Shown here piece after piece: positions 35,308 through 43,279 of a DNA stretch of 46,829 bases (the first letter of the stretch is position 1; each line of letters starts with the position of its first letter). Source of the stretch: Rhodanobacter fulvus Jip2. GTDB lineage: Bacteria > Pseudomonadota > Gammaproteobacteria > Xanthomonadales > Rhodanobacteraceae. The stretch spans positions 1 to 46,829 of the forward strand of contig NZ_AJXU01000083.1 in NCBI RefSeq assembly GCF_000264315.1, read 5' to 3'. Both the position numbers and the translations under genes were made by a program. The notes beneath the pieces are model-generated. The model saw only the letters and a program-made list of their open reading frames with translations. It did not search any database and was not told the DNA's origin.

Positions 35308-37056
35308 GTGAACAGTGTGCGGAGCAGGGCGGTCAAGTTCAAGCAACTGCGGCATTTTACGGCAGTCTCGGCATTGGCGCTGGGGCTGGGTGGGTGCGCC
35401 TCGATGGCGTCGCGGCCGGCCACCACCGCAACGGCGCCCGCGCAGCCGTTGACGCACCTGGTGGTGGCGACGCCCGACGCCGACCACGATCTGCTGGCCC
35501 AACTGCTGGCCGGCGAGATGGCGCTGAACCGCACCGACCTCGCCGGTGCGGCCGGATTCTTCGGCAAAGCCATGCTGCTGAGCGACGAGCCCGAAGTGGC
35601 CGAACGCGCCGCCGGCCTGGCCACCGCGGTGCACGATGACGCCGCCGCGCAGCGCGCGCTGGACCGGTGGCAGTCGCTGGGTGCCGAGCCTGCCGCGCTG
35701 GCTGCGGGACGCGCGCAACTGGCGCTGGACCGCGGCGACGGCGACGAGGCGGCCCGTCAGTTGCAGCGTTTGCTGGACAGCGGTGACAAGGACGCCTGGC
35801 GTCAGCTCGGCCGCGTCTTGCTGGCTGCCCGCGACCAGGCCCAGGCGGGCCGCCTGCTGGAAAAGCTGGCCACGGCGCAACGTTTGCCAGCCGACCCCAG
35901 GGCGTGGCTGGCGATGAGCGAACTGGGCGACAAGCTGGGCCGCCACGCTTACGCCATGCAGATCGCCCAGGCGGCGATGGAGCGTTTCAAAAGCCCCGAA
36001 ACCTACGCCTGGGCGGCGCAGATGACGTTCCGCCAGGGCGACCATGCGGCGGCGCAGGCGCTGCTGCGCCAGGCCGTTGCGCGTCATCCGGAAAGCACCG
36101 CGCTACGCATGGGCTATGCCGGCATGTTGAGCCAGGCCGGCGACAATGCCGCCGCCTTGCGGGTGCTCGACCGCGGCCCGCAGGATGCCGACACCTACGC
36201 CCTGCGCGCGTCGCTGGCCGCGCGGGCCGACGATGACAAGGCGATAGCGGCGTTGTACCAGCAGTTGCAGAAGGCTTCGCCCGACGTGCGCCGGCACAAC
36301 GCCTACCTGCTCGGGCAACTGGCGCAGATGCAGCGCCGCGATGCCGAGGCATTGACCTGGTACGACCAGGTGGCCGATGACGACCCGCACGCGTTCGACG
36401 CCGACCTGCGCACCGCGGTCATCCTGCAATCGCAAGGCCACAGCGCCCAGGCCCACGAGCTGCTCAGCCAATTGCAGATGAGTTACCTCGATCAGCCCGA
36501 TCAACTGCGACAGGCCTATCAGGTGGACGCCGAGCTCTACATGCGCGAGCAGCACTTCACGCTGGCCGAAGCGGCGTTCAACCGCGCCTTGCAGGTGGTG
36601 CCGAACGATCCCGGCCTGTTGTACGGGCGCGGGCTGGCCTATGCCGAGGCGGGCAAGGTGGATCAGGCGGTGAAGGATTTCGAGCACCTGCTGAAAATCA
36701 AGCCCGATGACATCGACGCCAGCAATGCGCTGGGCTACACCTTGGCCGATGCCGACCGCGATCTGCCGCAGGCCGAAAAACTGCTGCGCGCCGCCCGTGC
36801 CGCCAAGCCGCAGGACCCGGCGATCGCCGACTCCTGGGGTTGGTTGCAATATCGGCTGGGTCACCTCGACAAGGCGGCCGAGGTTCTGCGCGGCGCGTGG
36901 CAGTCGCGCAAGGACACCGACGTGGGCGTGCATCTGGCCGAGGTGTTGTGGAAACAGGGTCGGCAACAGGAAGCGAAGAAATTGTTCGACGAAGTACGCA
37001 AGCTCGACCCGCACAGCAGTTTGCTGCGCGAGACCCTGAAAAGGCTGCAGCCGTGA
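35308..37056 (+). CDS. TPR-repeat lipoprotein upstream of lolB
   Basis: Predicted outer-membrane-associated lipoprotein of 582 residues. It starts with GTG. After a hydrophobic stretch the lipobox LGGC lies at about residues 27-30 (ALALGLGGCASMAS). The rest is helical and built of TPR-like repeats, clearest around 400-480 (AEAAFNRALQVVPNDPGLLY and DFEHLLKIKPDDIDASNALG). A TPR protein at this place upstream of lolB is usual in Xanthomonadales and Pseudomonas. Its role is unknown; a scaffold in outer-membrane biogenesis is plausible. It overlaps lolB by 4 nt (GTGA). Confidence 0.9.
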   Translation: MNSVRSRAVKFKQLRHFTAVSALALGLGGCASMASRPATTATAPAQPLTHLVVATPDADHDLLAQLLAGEMALNRTDLAGAAGFFGKAMLLSDEPEVAERAAGLATAVHDDAAAQRALDRWQSLGAEPAALAAGRAQLALDRGDGDEAARQLQRLLDSGDKDAWRQLGRVLLAARDQAQAGRLLEKLATAQRLPADPRAWLAMSELGDKLGRHAYAMQIAQAAMERFKSPETYAWAAQMTFRQGDHAAAQALLRQAVARHPESTALRMGYAGMLSQAGDNAAALRVLDRGPQDADTYALRASLAARADDDKAIAALYQQLQKASPDVRRHNAYLLGQLAQMQRRDAEALTWYDQVADDDPHAFDADLRTAVILQSQGHSAQAHELLSQLQMSYLDQPDQLRQAYQVDAELYMREQHFTLAEAAFNRALQVVPNDPGLLYGRGLAYAEAGKVDQAVKDFEHLLKIKPDDIDASNALGYTLADADRDLPQAEKLLRAARAAKPQDPAIADSWGWLQYRLGHLDKAAEVLRGAWQSRKDTDVGVHLAEVLWKQGRQQEAKKLFDEVRKLDPHSSLLRETLKRLQP

Positions 37057-37655
37057 AGCGCCTGTTGCGGCATGCCCTGTTGGTGTTGCCGTTGCTGCTG
37101 ACCGCCTGCGTGCCCGCCGTGCGCATGAAAGGCGACGCCAGCCTGCTGGCCGCCCAGCAGGCACGCGAACGGGTGCTGGCGCCGGTCGATCGCTGGGTGC
37201 TGCAAGGGCGGCTTGGCGTATCCAACGGCAGTGACGGCGGCAGCGGAAGTTTCAGCTGGAGCCAGGATGGCGACCACTACGAATTCGTGTTGCGCGCACC
37301 CGTCACCGGCAAGAGCTTCCGCCTCAGCGGTGACGGCCATGGTGCGCTGATGGAAGGCCTGGATGGCGGGCCGATCCGCGGCCGCGACGCCGAATCGCTG
37401 ATGCACCGGGCGCTGGGTTGGGATGTGCCACTGCGCGACCTGCGCGCCTGGGTGCTGGGGCTGCGCGCCGACAGCGGCCCCGCGGAGCTCACTTTCGGCG
37501 AGGACCGGCTTCCGGCCACGCTGCTGCAGGATGGTTGGAGCGTGGATTATCGCGAGTGGGATACCAGCCGCCAGCCGCCACTGCCGAAAAAGCTGTACGC
37601 GACGAAACCGCCGTACAAGGTGAAACTGGTGATCGAATCGTGGCAACTCCCCTGA
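37053..37655 (+). CDS. lolB: Outer-membrane lipoprotein LolB
   Basis: Lipoprotein receptor of 200 residues that takes lipoproteins from LolA and inserts them in the outer membrane. A signal sequence with the lipobox LLTAC (C at about residue 18) is followed by RWVLQGRLGVSNGSDGGSGS and FSWSQDGDHYEFVLRAPVTG, typical of LolB. The GTG at 37053 overlaps the TPR stop codon (GTGA). The gene precedes ispE as in other gammaproteobacteria, here with a GNAT segment in between. Confidence 0.93.
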   Translation: MKRLLRHALLVLPLLLTACVPAVRMKGDASLLAAQQARERVLAPVDRWVLQGRLGVSNGSDGGSGSFSWSQDGDHYEFVLRAPVTGKSFRLSGDGHGALMEGLDGGPIRGRDAESLMHRALGWDVPLRDLRAWVLGLRADSGPAELTFGEDRLPATLLQDGWSVDYREWDTSRQPPLPKKLYATKPPYKVKLVIESWQLP

Positions 37656-37708
37656 GTGCGGTTCGCGGCGATGACGCTACACCCCATCCTCGATCCGGCC
37701 GCCACGAC

Positions 37709-39085
37709 ATGAGCTGCCGGATCGTGCGTGCCCGCGCCGCTGACGTCGACGCGCTGTGCGAGATCGAGCGCAAGGCGGTGCAGCTGTTCCGCGGCCACCC
37801 GGCCTGGCCGTCGTATGCGGCGATGGTCATTCCGCCCCCGTTGCTGCATCTGGCGATCAGCCGCGGCCTGGTATGGGTGGCGCTGGACACGTCGGACGAG
37901 CCGGTGGGTTTCGTATGGCTGGATACCGACGTGGGCGAGGGCGCGATCGGCATTGCCGAGCTCGACGTACTGCCGTCGCACGGCCGCCGTGGCATTGGCG
38001 CGGCGATGCTGGAACATGCCTGCGACTGGGCGCGCGCGGCCGGCTATCGCCGGGTCGACCTGGGTACCCTGGCCGATGTGCCGTGGAACGCGCCGTTCTA
38101 CGCCAGGCATGGCTTCGTGGCGGTCGACAAGAACGATCCGACCTTCGCCCTGGCCCACCAGCGTGATCGTGACAACGGTTTCCCCGAGCACCTGCGCCAG
38201 TTCATGAGCCGTCATCTGCCGCCGCTGGCCGCGGGCGATTGGACGGTCTGGCCGGCGCCGGCCAAGCTCAACCTGTTCCTGCGCATCGTGGGCCGGCGCG
38301 ACGATGGCTACCATGAGCTGCAGACGGTATTTCGGCTGCTCGACTGGGGCGATGAGATACGCCTTCGCGTCCGTGGCGATGGCGGGATACGCCGGCTGAG
38401 CGACACGCCCGGCGTGCCGGCCGAACAGGATCTGGTGACCCGCGCCGCGCGCCTGCTGCAAGCCGATGGCGGCCTGGGCGTCGACATCGCGGTGAAAAAA
38501 CGCATTCCCATGGGTGGCGGCCTGGGTGGCGGCAGTTCCGATGCGGCCACCGTGCTGGTGGCGCTCAACCACCTGTGGGGACGCCACCTCGACATCGATG
38601 CGCTGGCCGAGCTGGGCCGCCAGTTGGGCGCCGACGTGCCGGTTTTCGTGCGGGGCAGGTCGGCGTGGGCCGAAGGCGTCGGCGAGAAACTCACGCCGCT
38701 GGCGTTGCCGCGGCGCTACCATGTGGTGCTTGACCCGCACGAATCGGTACCGACGGCGGCGCTTTTCCAGGCGCCCGAATTGACACGAAATGCGCCGCGG
38801 GCGACAATTTCATCCTTTGTTTCCGGCGAAACGTCGGAGAACGCCTTCACGACAGTTGTGCGAGCGCGACACCCGCGGGTGGCCACGGCGCTGGACTGGT
38901 TGGCGGGCTTCGGCGAGGCGCGACTTTCCGGTAGCGGTGGTTGCCTGTTCCTGGAGACGAAATCACTCGATCGGGCGGTGGCGATTGCGCGTCGTTGCCC
39001 GGCGGCATTTTCGGCACAAGTGGCCGCAGGTGTCGACGTGTCACCGCTGAACCAGGCCCTGGCGCGCCATTGCGGCGCGCCGTGA
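37709..39085 (+). CDS. ispE: GNAT acetyltransferase - IspE fusion (4-diphosphocytidyl-2-C-methyl-D-erythritol kinase)
   Basis: One open frame of 458 residues. Residues 1 to about 163 form a GNAT domain with the acetyl-CoA motif VLPSHGRRGIGAAMLEHA and NAPFYARHGFVAVD. From M166 (ATG at 38204) the sequence is a complete IspE: PAKLNLFLRIVGRRDDGYHE, the GHMP ATP-binding PMGGGLGGGSSDAAT and the C-terminal RLSGSGGCLF. IspE phosphorylates CDP-methylerythritol in the MEP isoprenoid pathway. A stand-alone IspE starting at 38204 would have 293 residues, the normal size, but no Shine-Dalgarno is seen before that ATG. Whether the cell makes a fusion, internal initiation or both is unknown. Placed between lolB and tRNA-Gln. 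Confidence 0.9.
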   Translation: MSCRIVRARAADVDALCEIERKAVQLFRGHPAWPSYAAMVIPPPLLHLAISRGLVWVALDTSDEPVGFVWLDTDVGEGAIGIAELDVLPSHGRRGIGAAMLEHACDWARAAGYRRVDLGTLADVPWNAPFYARHGFVAVDKNDPTFALAHQRDRDNGFPEHLRQFMSRHLPPLAAGDWTVWPAPAKLNLFLRIVGRRDDGYHELQTVFRLLDWGDEIRLRVRGDGGIRRLSDTPGVPAEQDLVTRAARLLQADGGLGVDIAVKKRIPMGGGLGGGSSDAATVLVALNHLWGRHLDIDALAELGRQLGADVPVFVRGRSAWAEGVGEKLTPLALPRRYHVVLDPHESVPTAALFQAPELTRNAPRATISSFVSGETSENAFTTVVRARHPRVATALDWLAGFGEARLSGSGGCLFLETKSLDRAVAIARRCPAAFSAQVAAGVDVSPLNQALARHCGAP

Positions 39086-39128
39086 GCCGCATGGATCGAA
39101 CCAAAGCACGAACGAAAACTAAAACTTC

Positions 39129-39205
39129 TGGGGCGTCGCCAAGCTGGTTAAGGCACGGGATTTTGATTCCCGCATGCGCAGGTTCGAATCCTGCCGCCCC
39201 AGCCA
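39129..39205 (+). tRNA. tRNA-Gln (anticodon TTG)
   Basis: The acceptor stem TGGGGCG pairs with CGCCCCA, followed by discriminator G and encoded CCA. The anticodon arm is CGGGA-TTTTGAT-TCCCG with TTG at loop positions 34-36, and the T arm contains GGTTCGAATCC. A tRNA-Gln between ispE and prs is also known in Pseudomonas and Xanthomonas. It ends 27 nt before the chosen prs start, so the two are probably on one transcript with the tRNA cut out. Confidence 0.95.
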
Positions 39206-39232
39206 TTCATGATGGCCATTGGTTCTGAGGTA

Positions 39233-40198
39233 ATGACTGTGGATACGTCCACCCCGATGCTGCTTTTTTCCGGCAATGCGCACCGCGCACTGTCCGAGAA
39301 CGTCGCCCAGCGCCTGGGTGTGCCCTTGGGCAAGGCGCTGGTAGGCACCTTCAGCGACGGCGAAGTGCAGATCGAGATCGAGGAGAACGTCCGCCGGCAG
39401 GAGGTTTTCGTCATCCAGCCCACAGGCGCGCCGAGCGCGGAAAACCTGTTCGAGCTGCTGGCGCTCACCGACGCACTCAAGCGGGCCTCGGCCACCAGCG
39501 TCACCGCGGTGATGCCGTATTTCGGCTATGCACGGCAGGATCGCCGGCCGCGCTCGGCGCGGGTGCCGATCACCGCCAAGCTGGCTGCCAAGATGGTCAG
39601 CGCCGCTGGCGTGGATCGCCTGCTCACGGTGGATCTGCATGCCGACCAGATCCAGGGTTTCTTCGACATCCCGGTGGACAACGTCTACGCCTCGCCGGTG
39701 CTGCTGGCCGACATCTGGCGCAACCACGCCACGGACGACCTGATCGTGGTGAGCCCGGACGTGGGCGGCGTGGTGCGTGCGCGGGCCATTGCCAAGCGGC
39801 TGGACGACGCGGATCTGGCGATCATCGACAAGCGCCGTCCGCGCGCCAACGTCTCCACGGTGATGAACATCATCGGCGACGTGGAAGGCAAGACCTGCGT
39901 GATGGTCGACGACATCGTGGACACCGCCGGCACCTTGTGCGCGGCCGCCGCCGCCCTGAAGGAGCGTGGCGCCCGCAAGGTGATCGCCTACTGCGTGCAC
40001 CCGGTGCTGTCGGGCGCGGCGGTCAGCAACATCGAGAACTCCCAGCTCGACCAGCTCATCGTCACCAACACCTTGCCGCTGCGTGCCGAAGTGCAGGCCT
40101 GCGGCAAGATCCGCCAGCTGTCCGTCGCCGAACTGCTGGCCGAAACCATTCGCCGCATCGCCTACGGCGAGTCGGTGAGTTCGTTGTATGTAGATTGA
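39233..40198 (+). CDS. prs: Ribose-phosphate pyrophosphokinase
   Basis: Makes PRPP from ribose-5-phosphate and ATP for nucleotide, histidine and tryptophan synthesis. About 321 residues. Visible are [20 protein letters not shown], the ATP-binding region [20 protein letters not shown], the metal/ATP motif [17 protein letters not shown] and the PRPP loop [13 protein letters not shown]. Start choice is uncertain: ATGs at 39209 and 39212 abut the tRNA, ATG 39233 is used, and a GTG at 39239 sits at a better distance from GAGG (39227-39230). Confidence 0.95.
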   Translation: MTVDTSTPMLLFSGNAHRALSENVAQRLGVPLGKALVGTFSDGEVQIEIEENVRRQEVFVIQPTGAPSAENLFELLALTDALKRASATSVTAVMPYFGYARQDRRPRSARVPITAKLAAKMVSAAGVDRLLTVDLHADQIQGFFDIPVDNVYASPVLLADIWRNHATDDLIVVSPDVGGVVRARAIAKRLDDADLAIIDKRRPRANVSTVMNIIGDVEGKTCVMVDDIVDTAGTLCAAAAALKERGARKVIAYCVHPVLSGAAVSNIENSQLDQLIVTNTLPLRAEVQACGKIRQLSVAELLAETIRRIAYGESVSSLYVD

Positions 40199-40203
40199 GA
40201 GAC

Positions 40204-40283
40204 GGGATTCGGGATTGGGGATTTGGCATTCGCAAAAGCGCCACTGGCTCTGACGAATCACAAATCCCAAATTCCAAATCCCG
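40204..40283. repeat. GGGATTC-family long inverted repeat (copy 3)
   Basis: The left arm GGGATTCGGGATTGGGGATT is followed by TGGCATTCGC; the right arm contains GACGAATCACAAATCCCAAA and TTCCAAATCCCG. It is less well paired than the copies at 825 and 8867. It lies between prs and rplY. Confidence 0.8.
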
Positions 40284-40363
40284 AAACACAGACTTCACCT
40301 GGTCGCGGGGAAGTCAACCAGTCGCCGCGAGGCGGCAAACAACCACCAAGGTAGTGAAAAGCA

Positions 40364-41047
40364 ATGTCCAAGAATCTTGAAATCAAGGCGCAAAGCCGCA
40401 AGGACGAGGGGAAAGGTGCGAGCCGCCGCCTGCGTCGTGCCGCTTATGTGCCTGCCGTTGTCTACGGCGGCGATCAGGCTCCCGAGAGCATCCAGATCGA
40501 GCACAACACCATCCTGCTGGCCGCGAAGAACGAGTCGTTCTTCTCCTCGGTGCTCGACCTGAACGTCGACGGCAAGGTGCAGAAGGTGCTGGTGCGCGAC
40601 TGGCAGAAGCACCCGTTCAAGCAGCTGATGATGCACATGGATTTCCTGCGCATCGACGAGAACGCCAAGCTGCGCGCCAACGTGCCGCTGCACTTCCTCA
40701 ACCAGGAAACATCGCCGGCCGGCAAGATGTCCGGCGTGGTGATCTCGCACAACCTGACCGAGGTGGAAGTCAGCTGCCTGCCGAAGGACCTGCCCGCGTT
40801 CATCGAGCTGGATCTGGGCGCGGTCGAAGCCGGCGACATCATCCACCTGTCGCAGCTGAAGCTGCCGGCCAACGTGGAACTGCCCGCGCTGGCGCTGGGC
40901 GAGGCGCACGACGCCGCGGTGGTCACCGTGAACGCCGTCAAGGAAAGCGCTGCCGACGCGGCCGAAGACGCGGCTGCCGAAGCCGAGGCCGAGGCGAACA
41001 AGGCCGCGGCTGCCAAGCCGGCCAAGCCGGCGGCTGACAAGAAGTAA
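40364..41047 (+). CDS. rplY: 50S ribosomal protein L25, CTC/TL5 long form
   Basis: Binds 5S rRNA in the central protuberance. At 227 residues it has the L25 domain (about 5-95; SRKDEGKGASRRLRRAAYVP), the beta C-terminal domain of the TL5/CTC type (about 100-190) and an alanine/lysine/glutamate-rich tail (about 193-227). E. coli L25 has only the first domain; the long form is common in other bacteria. The gene lies between prs and pth in a conserved order, with a terminator-like hairpin after it. Confidence 0.95.
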   Translation: MSKNLEIKAQSRKDEGKGASRRLRRAAYVPAVVYGGDQAPESIQIEHNTILLAAKNESFFSSVLDLNVDGKVQKVLVRDWQKHPFKQLMMHMDFLRIDENAKLRANVPLHFLNQETSPAGKMSGVVISHNLTEVEVSCLPKDLPAFIELDLGAVEAGDIIHLSQLKLPANVELPALALGEAHDAAVVTVNAVKESAADAAEDAAAEAEAEANKAAAAKPAKPAADKK

Positions 41048-41053
41048 GCCGCG

Positions 41054-41084
41054 ACGGCCCGCGCTCCGATGGAGTGCGGGCCGT
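41054..41084 (+). terminator. Hairpin after rplY
   Basis: ACGGCCCGC (41054-41062) pairs with GCGGGCCGT (41076-41084), with GCTCC / GAGT partial pairing inside. It is followed by CCTGCTGCTTCT, not by a true T run. It may be an intrinsic or attenuating terminator between rplY and pth. Confidence 0.55.
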
Positions 41085-41100
41085 CCTGCTGCTTCTGCGC

Positions 41101-41676
41101 ATGGCTGGTTTGCGACTCATCGTCGGGCTGGGCAACCCCGGTACCGAATACCTCCGAACCCGGCACAACGCCGGGTTCTGGCTAGTTGACGCCCTCGCCA
41201 GCGCTCAAGGCGAGCGTTTCGCCTTCGACGGCAAGCTGCATGGCGAGAGTTGCCGCGTGCGCCTCGGTGGCGAACCGGTCTGGCTGCTGAAGCCGGCCAC
41301 CTTCATGAACAAGAGCGGCATCGCCGTGGTTTCGGCGCTGCGCTATTACAAGATCGAACCCGAACAATGTCTGGTCGCGCATGACGACCTGGATCTTCCT
41401 GCGGGCACCGTGCGGCTGAAGTTCGACGGCGGCCACGGCGGCCAGAACGGCCTGCGCGACATCATGGCCCACCTCGGCCACGGCAAGTTCCATCGCCTGC
41501 GCGTGGGCATCGGCCACCCCGGCCACCGCGACCAGGTCACCCCGTGGGTGCTGGGCCGGCCGTCGGCCACGGACGAGGACGCGATCCTCGACGGCATCGC
41601 CCGCGCCCTGGACGTGCTGCCGCTGGCAGCGGAAGGCCAATTCGACAAGGCGATGCAGTTGTTGCATACGAAGTAG
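41101..41676 (+). CDS. pth: Peptidyl-tRNA hydrolase
   Basis: Releases tRNA from peptidyl-tRNA that drops off the ribosome. 191 residues, with [20 protein letters not shown] (N12 and catalytic H22), [27 protein letters not shown] and [12 protein letters not shown]. The ATG at 41101 matches the usual start; an ATG at 41074 lies inside the hairpin after rplY and is rejected. It precedes ychF, as in most gammaproteobacteria. Confidence 0.96.
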   Translation: MAGLRLIVGLGNPGTEYLRTRHNAGFWLVDALASAQGERFAFDGKLHGESCRVRLGGEPVWLLKPATFMNKSGIAVVSALRYYKIEPEQCLVAHDDLDLPAGTVRLKFDGGHGGQNGLRDIMAHLGHGKFHRLRVGIGHPGHRDQVTPWVLGRPSATDEDAILDGIARALDVLPLAAEGQFDKAMQLLHTK

Positions 41677-41678
41677 CC

Positions 41679-41761
41679 GGGATTGGAGATTCGGGATTCG
41701 GGATTCGTCAAAACATGGCGGCCCGCTCTTCCGAATCCCGAATCCCGAATCCCAAATCCCG
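41679..41761. repeat. GGGATTC-family long inverted repeat (copy 4)
   Basis: The left arm is GGGATTGGAGATTCGGGATT followed by CGGGATTCG; the right arm is CCGAATCCCGAATCCCGAAT followed by CCCAAATCCC. It separates pth from ychF and ends at the GGAG Shine-Dalgarno (41761-41764) of ychF. Confidence 0.85.
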
Positions 41762-41770
41762 GAGTCCCAA

Positions 41771-42859
41771 ATGGGCATCAAATGCGGCATCGTCGGTCTG
41801 CCCAATGTCGGCAAGTCCACCCTGTTCAACGCGCTGACCAAGGCGGGCATCGCCGCGGCGAATTTCCCGTTCTGCACGATCGAGCCGAACGTGGGCGTGG
41901 TGCCGGTACCGGACCCGCGCCTGAACGCGCTGGCAGAGATCGTCAATCCGCAGAAGGTGATCCCGACCGCGGTGGAGTTCGTCGACATCGCCGGGCTGGT
42001 GGCTGGCGCGTCGAAGGGCGAGGGCCTGGGTAACAAGTTCCTGGCCCACATCCGCGAGGTCGACGCGATTGCTCACGTGGTGCGCTGCTTCGAGGGTGAC
42101 GTGATCCACGTGGCCGGCAAGGTCGATCCGATCGCCGACATCGAGACCATCGACACCGAGCTGGCGCTGGCCGACCTCGAGTCGGTGGACAAGGCGCTGA
42201 ACCGCGCCGAGCGCGCGGCCAAGGCGAACGACAAGGAGGCGCTGGCGCGCAAGCCGGTGCTGCAGAAATTGTCCACCGGGCTCAACGAGGGCAAGTCCGC
42301 CCGCAGCCTCGGCCTGGACGAGGAAGAAAAGGCGCTGGTGCGCGACCTGTTCCTGCTCACCCTGAAGCCGCTGATGTACATCGCCAACGTCCCCGACGAC
42401 GGCTTCGAGAACAATCCGCTGCTCGATGTCGTGCGTGAGCGCGCTGCGGCCGAGGGTGCCGAAGTGGTGCCGGTGTGCGCGTCGATCGAAGAGGAAATGG
42501 CGCAGCTGGACGACGCCGACCGCGACGAGTTCCTGAAGGACATGGGCCTGGACGAGCCGGGTCTGAACCGGGTGATCCGCGCCGGTTACAAATTGCTCGA
42601 CCTGCAGACCTATTTCACCGCCGGCGTGAAGGAAGTGCGCGCGTGGCAGTTGCGCCGCGGCTCCAGCGCACCGCAGGCGGCGGGCGTGATCCACAGCGAT
42701 TTCGAGAAGGGCTTCATCCGCGCCGAGACGATCGGCTACGACGACTTCATCCAGTACAAGGGCGAAGCCGGCGCCGCCGCCGCCGGCCGGCTGCGCAAGG
42801 AAGGCAAGGAATACATCGTCAAGGACGGCGACGTGCTGCACTTCCTGTTCAACGTCTGA
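41771..42859 (+). CDS. ychF: Redox-regulated ATPase YchF (Obg-family P-loop protein)
   Basis: Conserved P-loop protein of 362 residues that prefers ATP over GTP and binds ribosomes. Visible are the P-loop [15 protein letters not shown], switch [32 protein letters not shown], a coiled-coil middle and the C-terminal TGS domain with [20 protein letters not shown] and [13 protein letters not shown]. The GGAG Shine-Dalgarno is formed at the edge of the repeat in front of it. Confidence 0.96.
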   Translation: MGIKCGIVGLPNVGKSTLFNALTKAGIAAANFPFCTIEPNVGVVPVPDPRLNALAEIVNPQKVIPTAVEFVDIAGLVAGASKGEGLGNKFLAHIREVDAIAHVVRCFEGDVIHVAGKVDPIADIETIDTELALADLESVDKALNRAERAAKANDKEALARKPVLQKLSTGLNEGKSARSLGLDEEEKALVRDLFLLTLKPLMYIANVPDDGFENNPLLDVVRERAAAEGAEVVPVCASIEEEMAQLDDADRDEFLKDMGLDEPGLNRVIRAGYKLLDLQTYFTAGVKEVRAWQLRRGSSAPQAAGVIHSDFEKGFIRAETIGYDDFIQYKGEAGAAAAGRLRKEGKEYIVKDGDVLHFLFNV

Positions 42860-42886
42860 GCTGCCGGACGTTCGGCGGCGCAGCGA

Positions 42887-43279
42887 TCAGATGTCGCTGT
42901 CGTCGCCTTCGGTGATCTGCCGCTGCATGCGGTCCAGATAGGCGTCGAGTTCTTGCGTGCTGGCGAAGACCTCGTTCACCGGCACGGCCTTGACGATGTC
43001 GAACACCTTGCGCACCTGCGGCTGCGGATTCAGCAGCAGGGTGTGGCCGCCGCGGGCGCGCATGCTTTTGCGGATCTTGGCAAAGCTGCGCAGGCCGGCG
43101 CTGCTGACGTATTCAAGGTGGGCCAGGTCGATCACCACGGTGCCGCCATCGGCGAGCCGTGGCAGCAGGGCGAGCATGGCCTCGTCGAGCTCGCCGAAGG
43201 TCATCGCGTCGAGGCGGCCGCCGACCTGCACGACCGCGCGGTCGGGGGCGGAGAATTCACTGTGCAGGCTGAGCGTCAT
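42887..43279 (-). CDS. STAS domain anti-sigma-factor-antagonist-like protein
   Basis: Small protein of 130 residues with one STAS domain. The core has VVIDLAHLEYVSSAGLRSFA with the serines that anti-sigma kinases phosphorylate in RsbV/SpoIIAA proteins. It overlaps the gene for the PP2C phosphatase by 4 nt (ATGA), so they are coupled. It probably acts as the switch protein of the pair; the downstream target is not visible here. Confidence 0.9.
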   Translation of the reverse strand: MTLSLHSEFSAPDRAVVQVGGRLDAMTFGELDEAMLALLPRLADGGTVVIDLAHLEYVSSAGLRSFAKIRKSMRARGGHTLLLNPQPQVRKVFDIVKAVPVNEVFASTQELDAYLDRMQRQITEGDDSDI

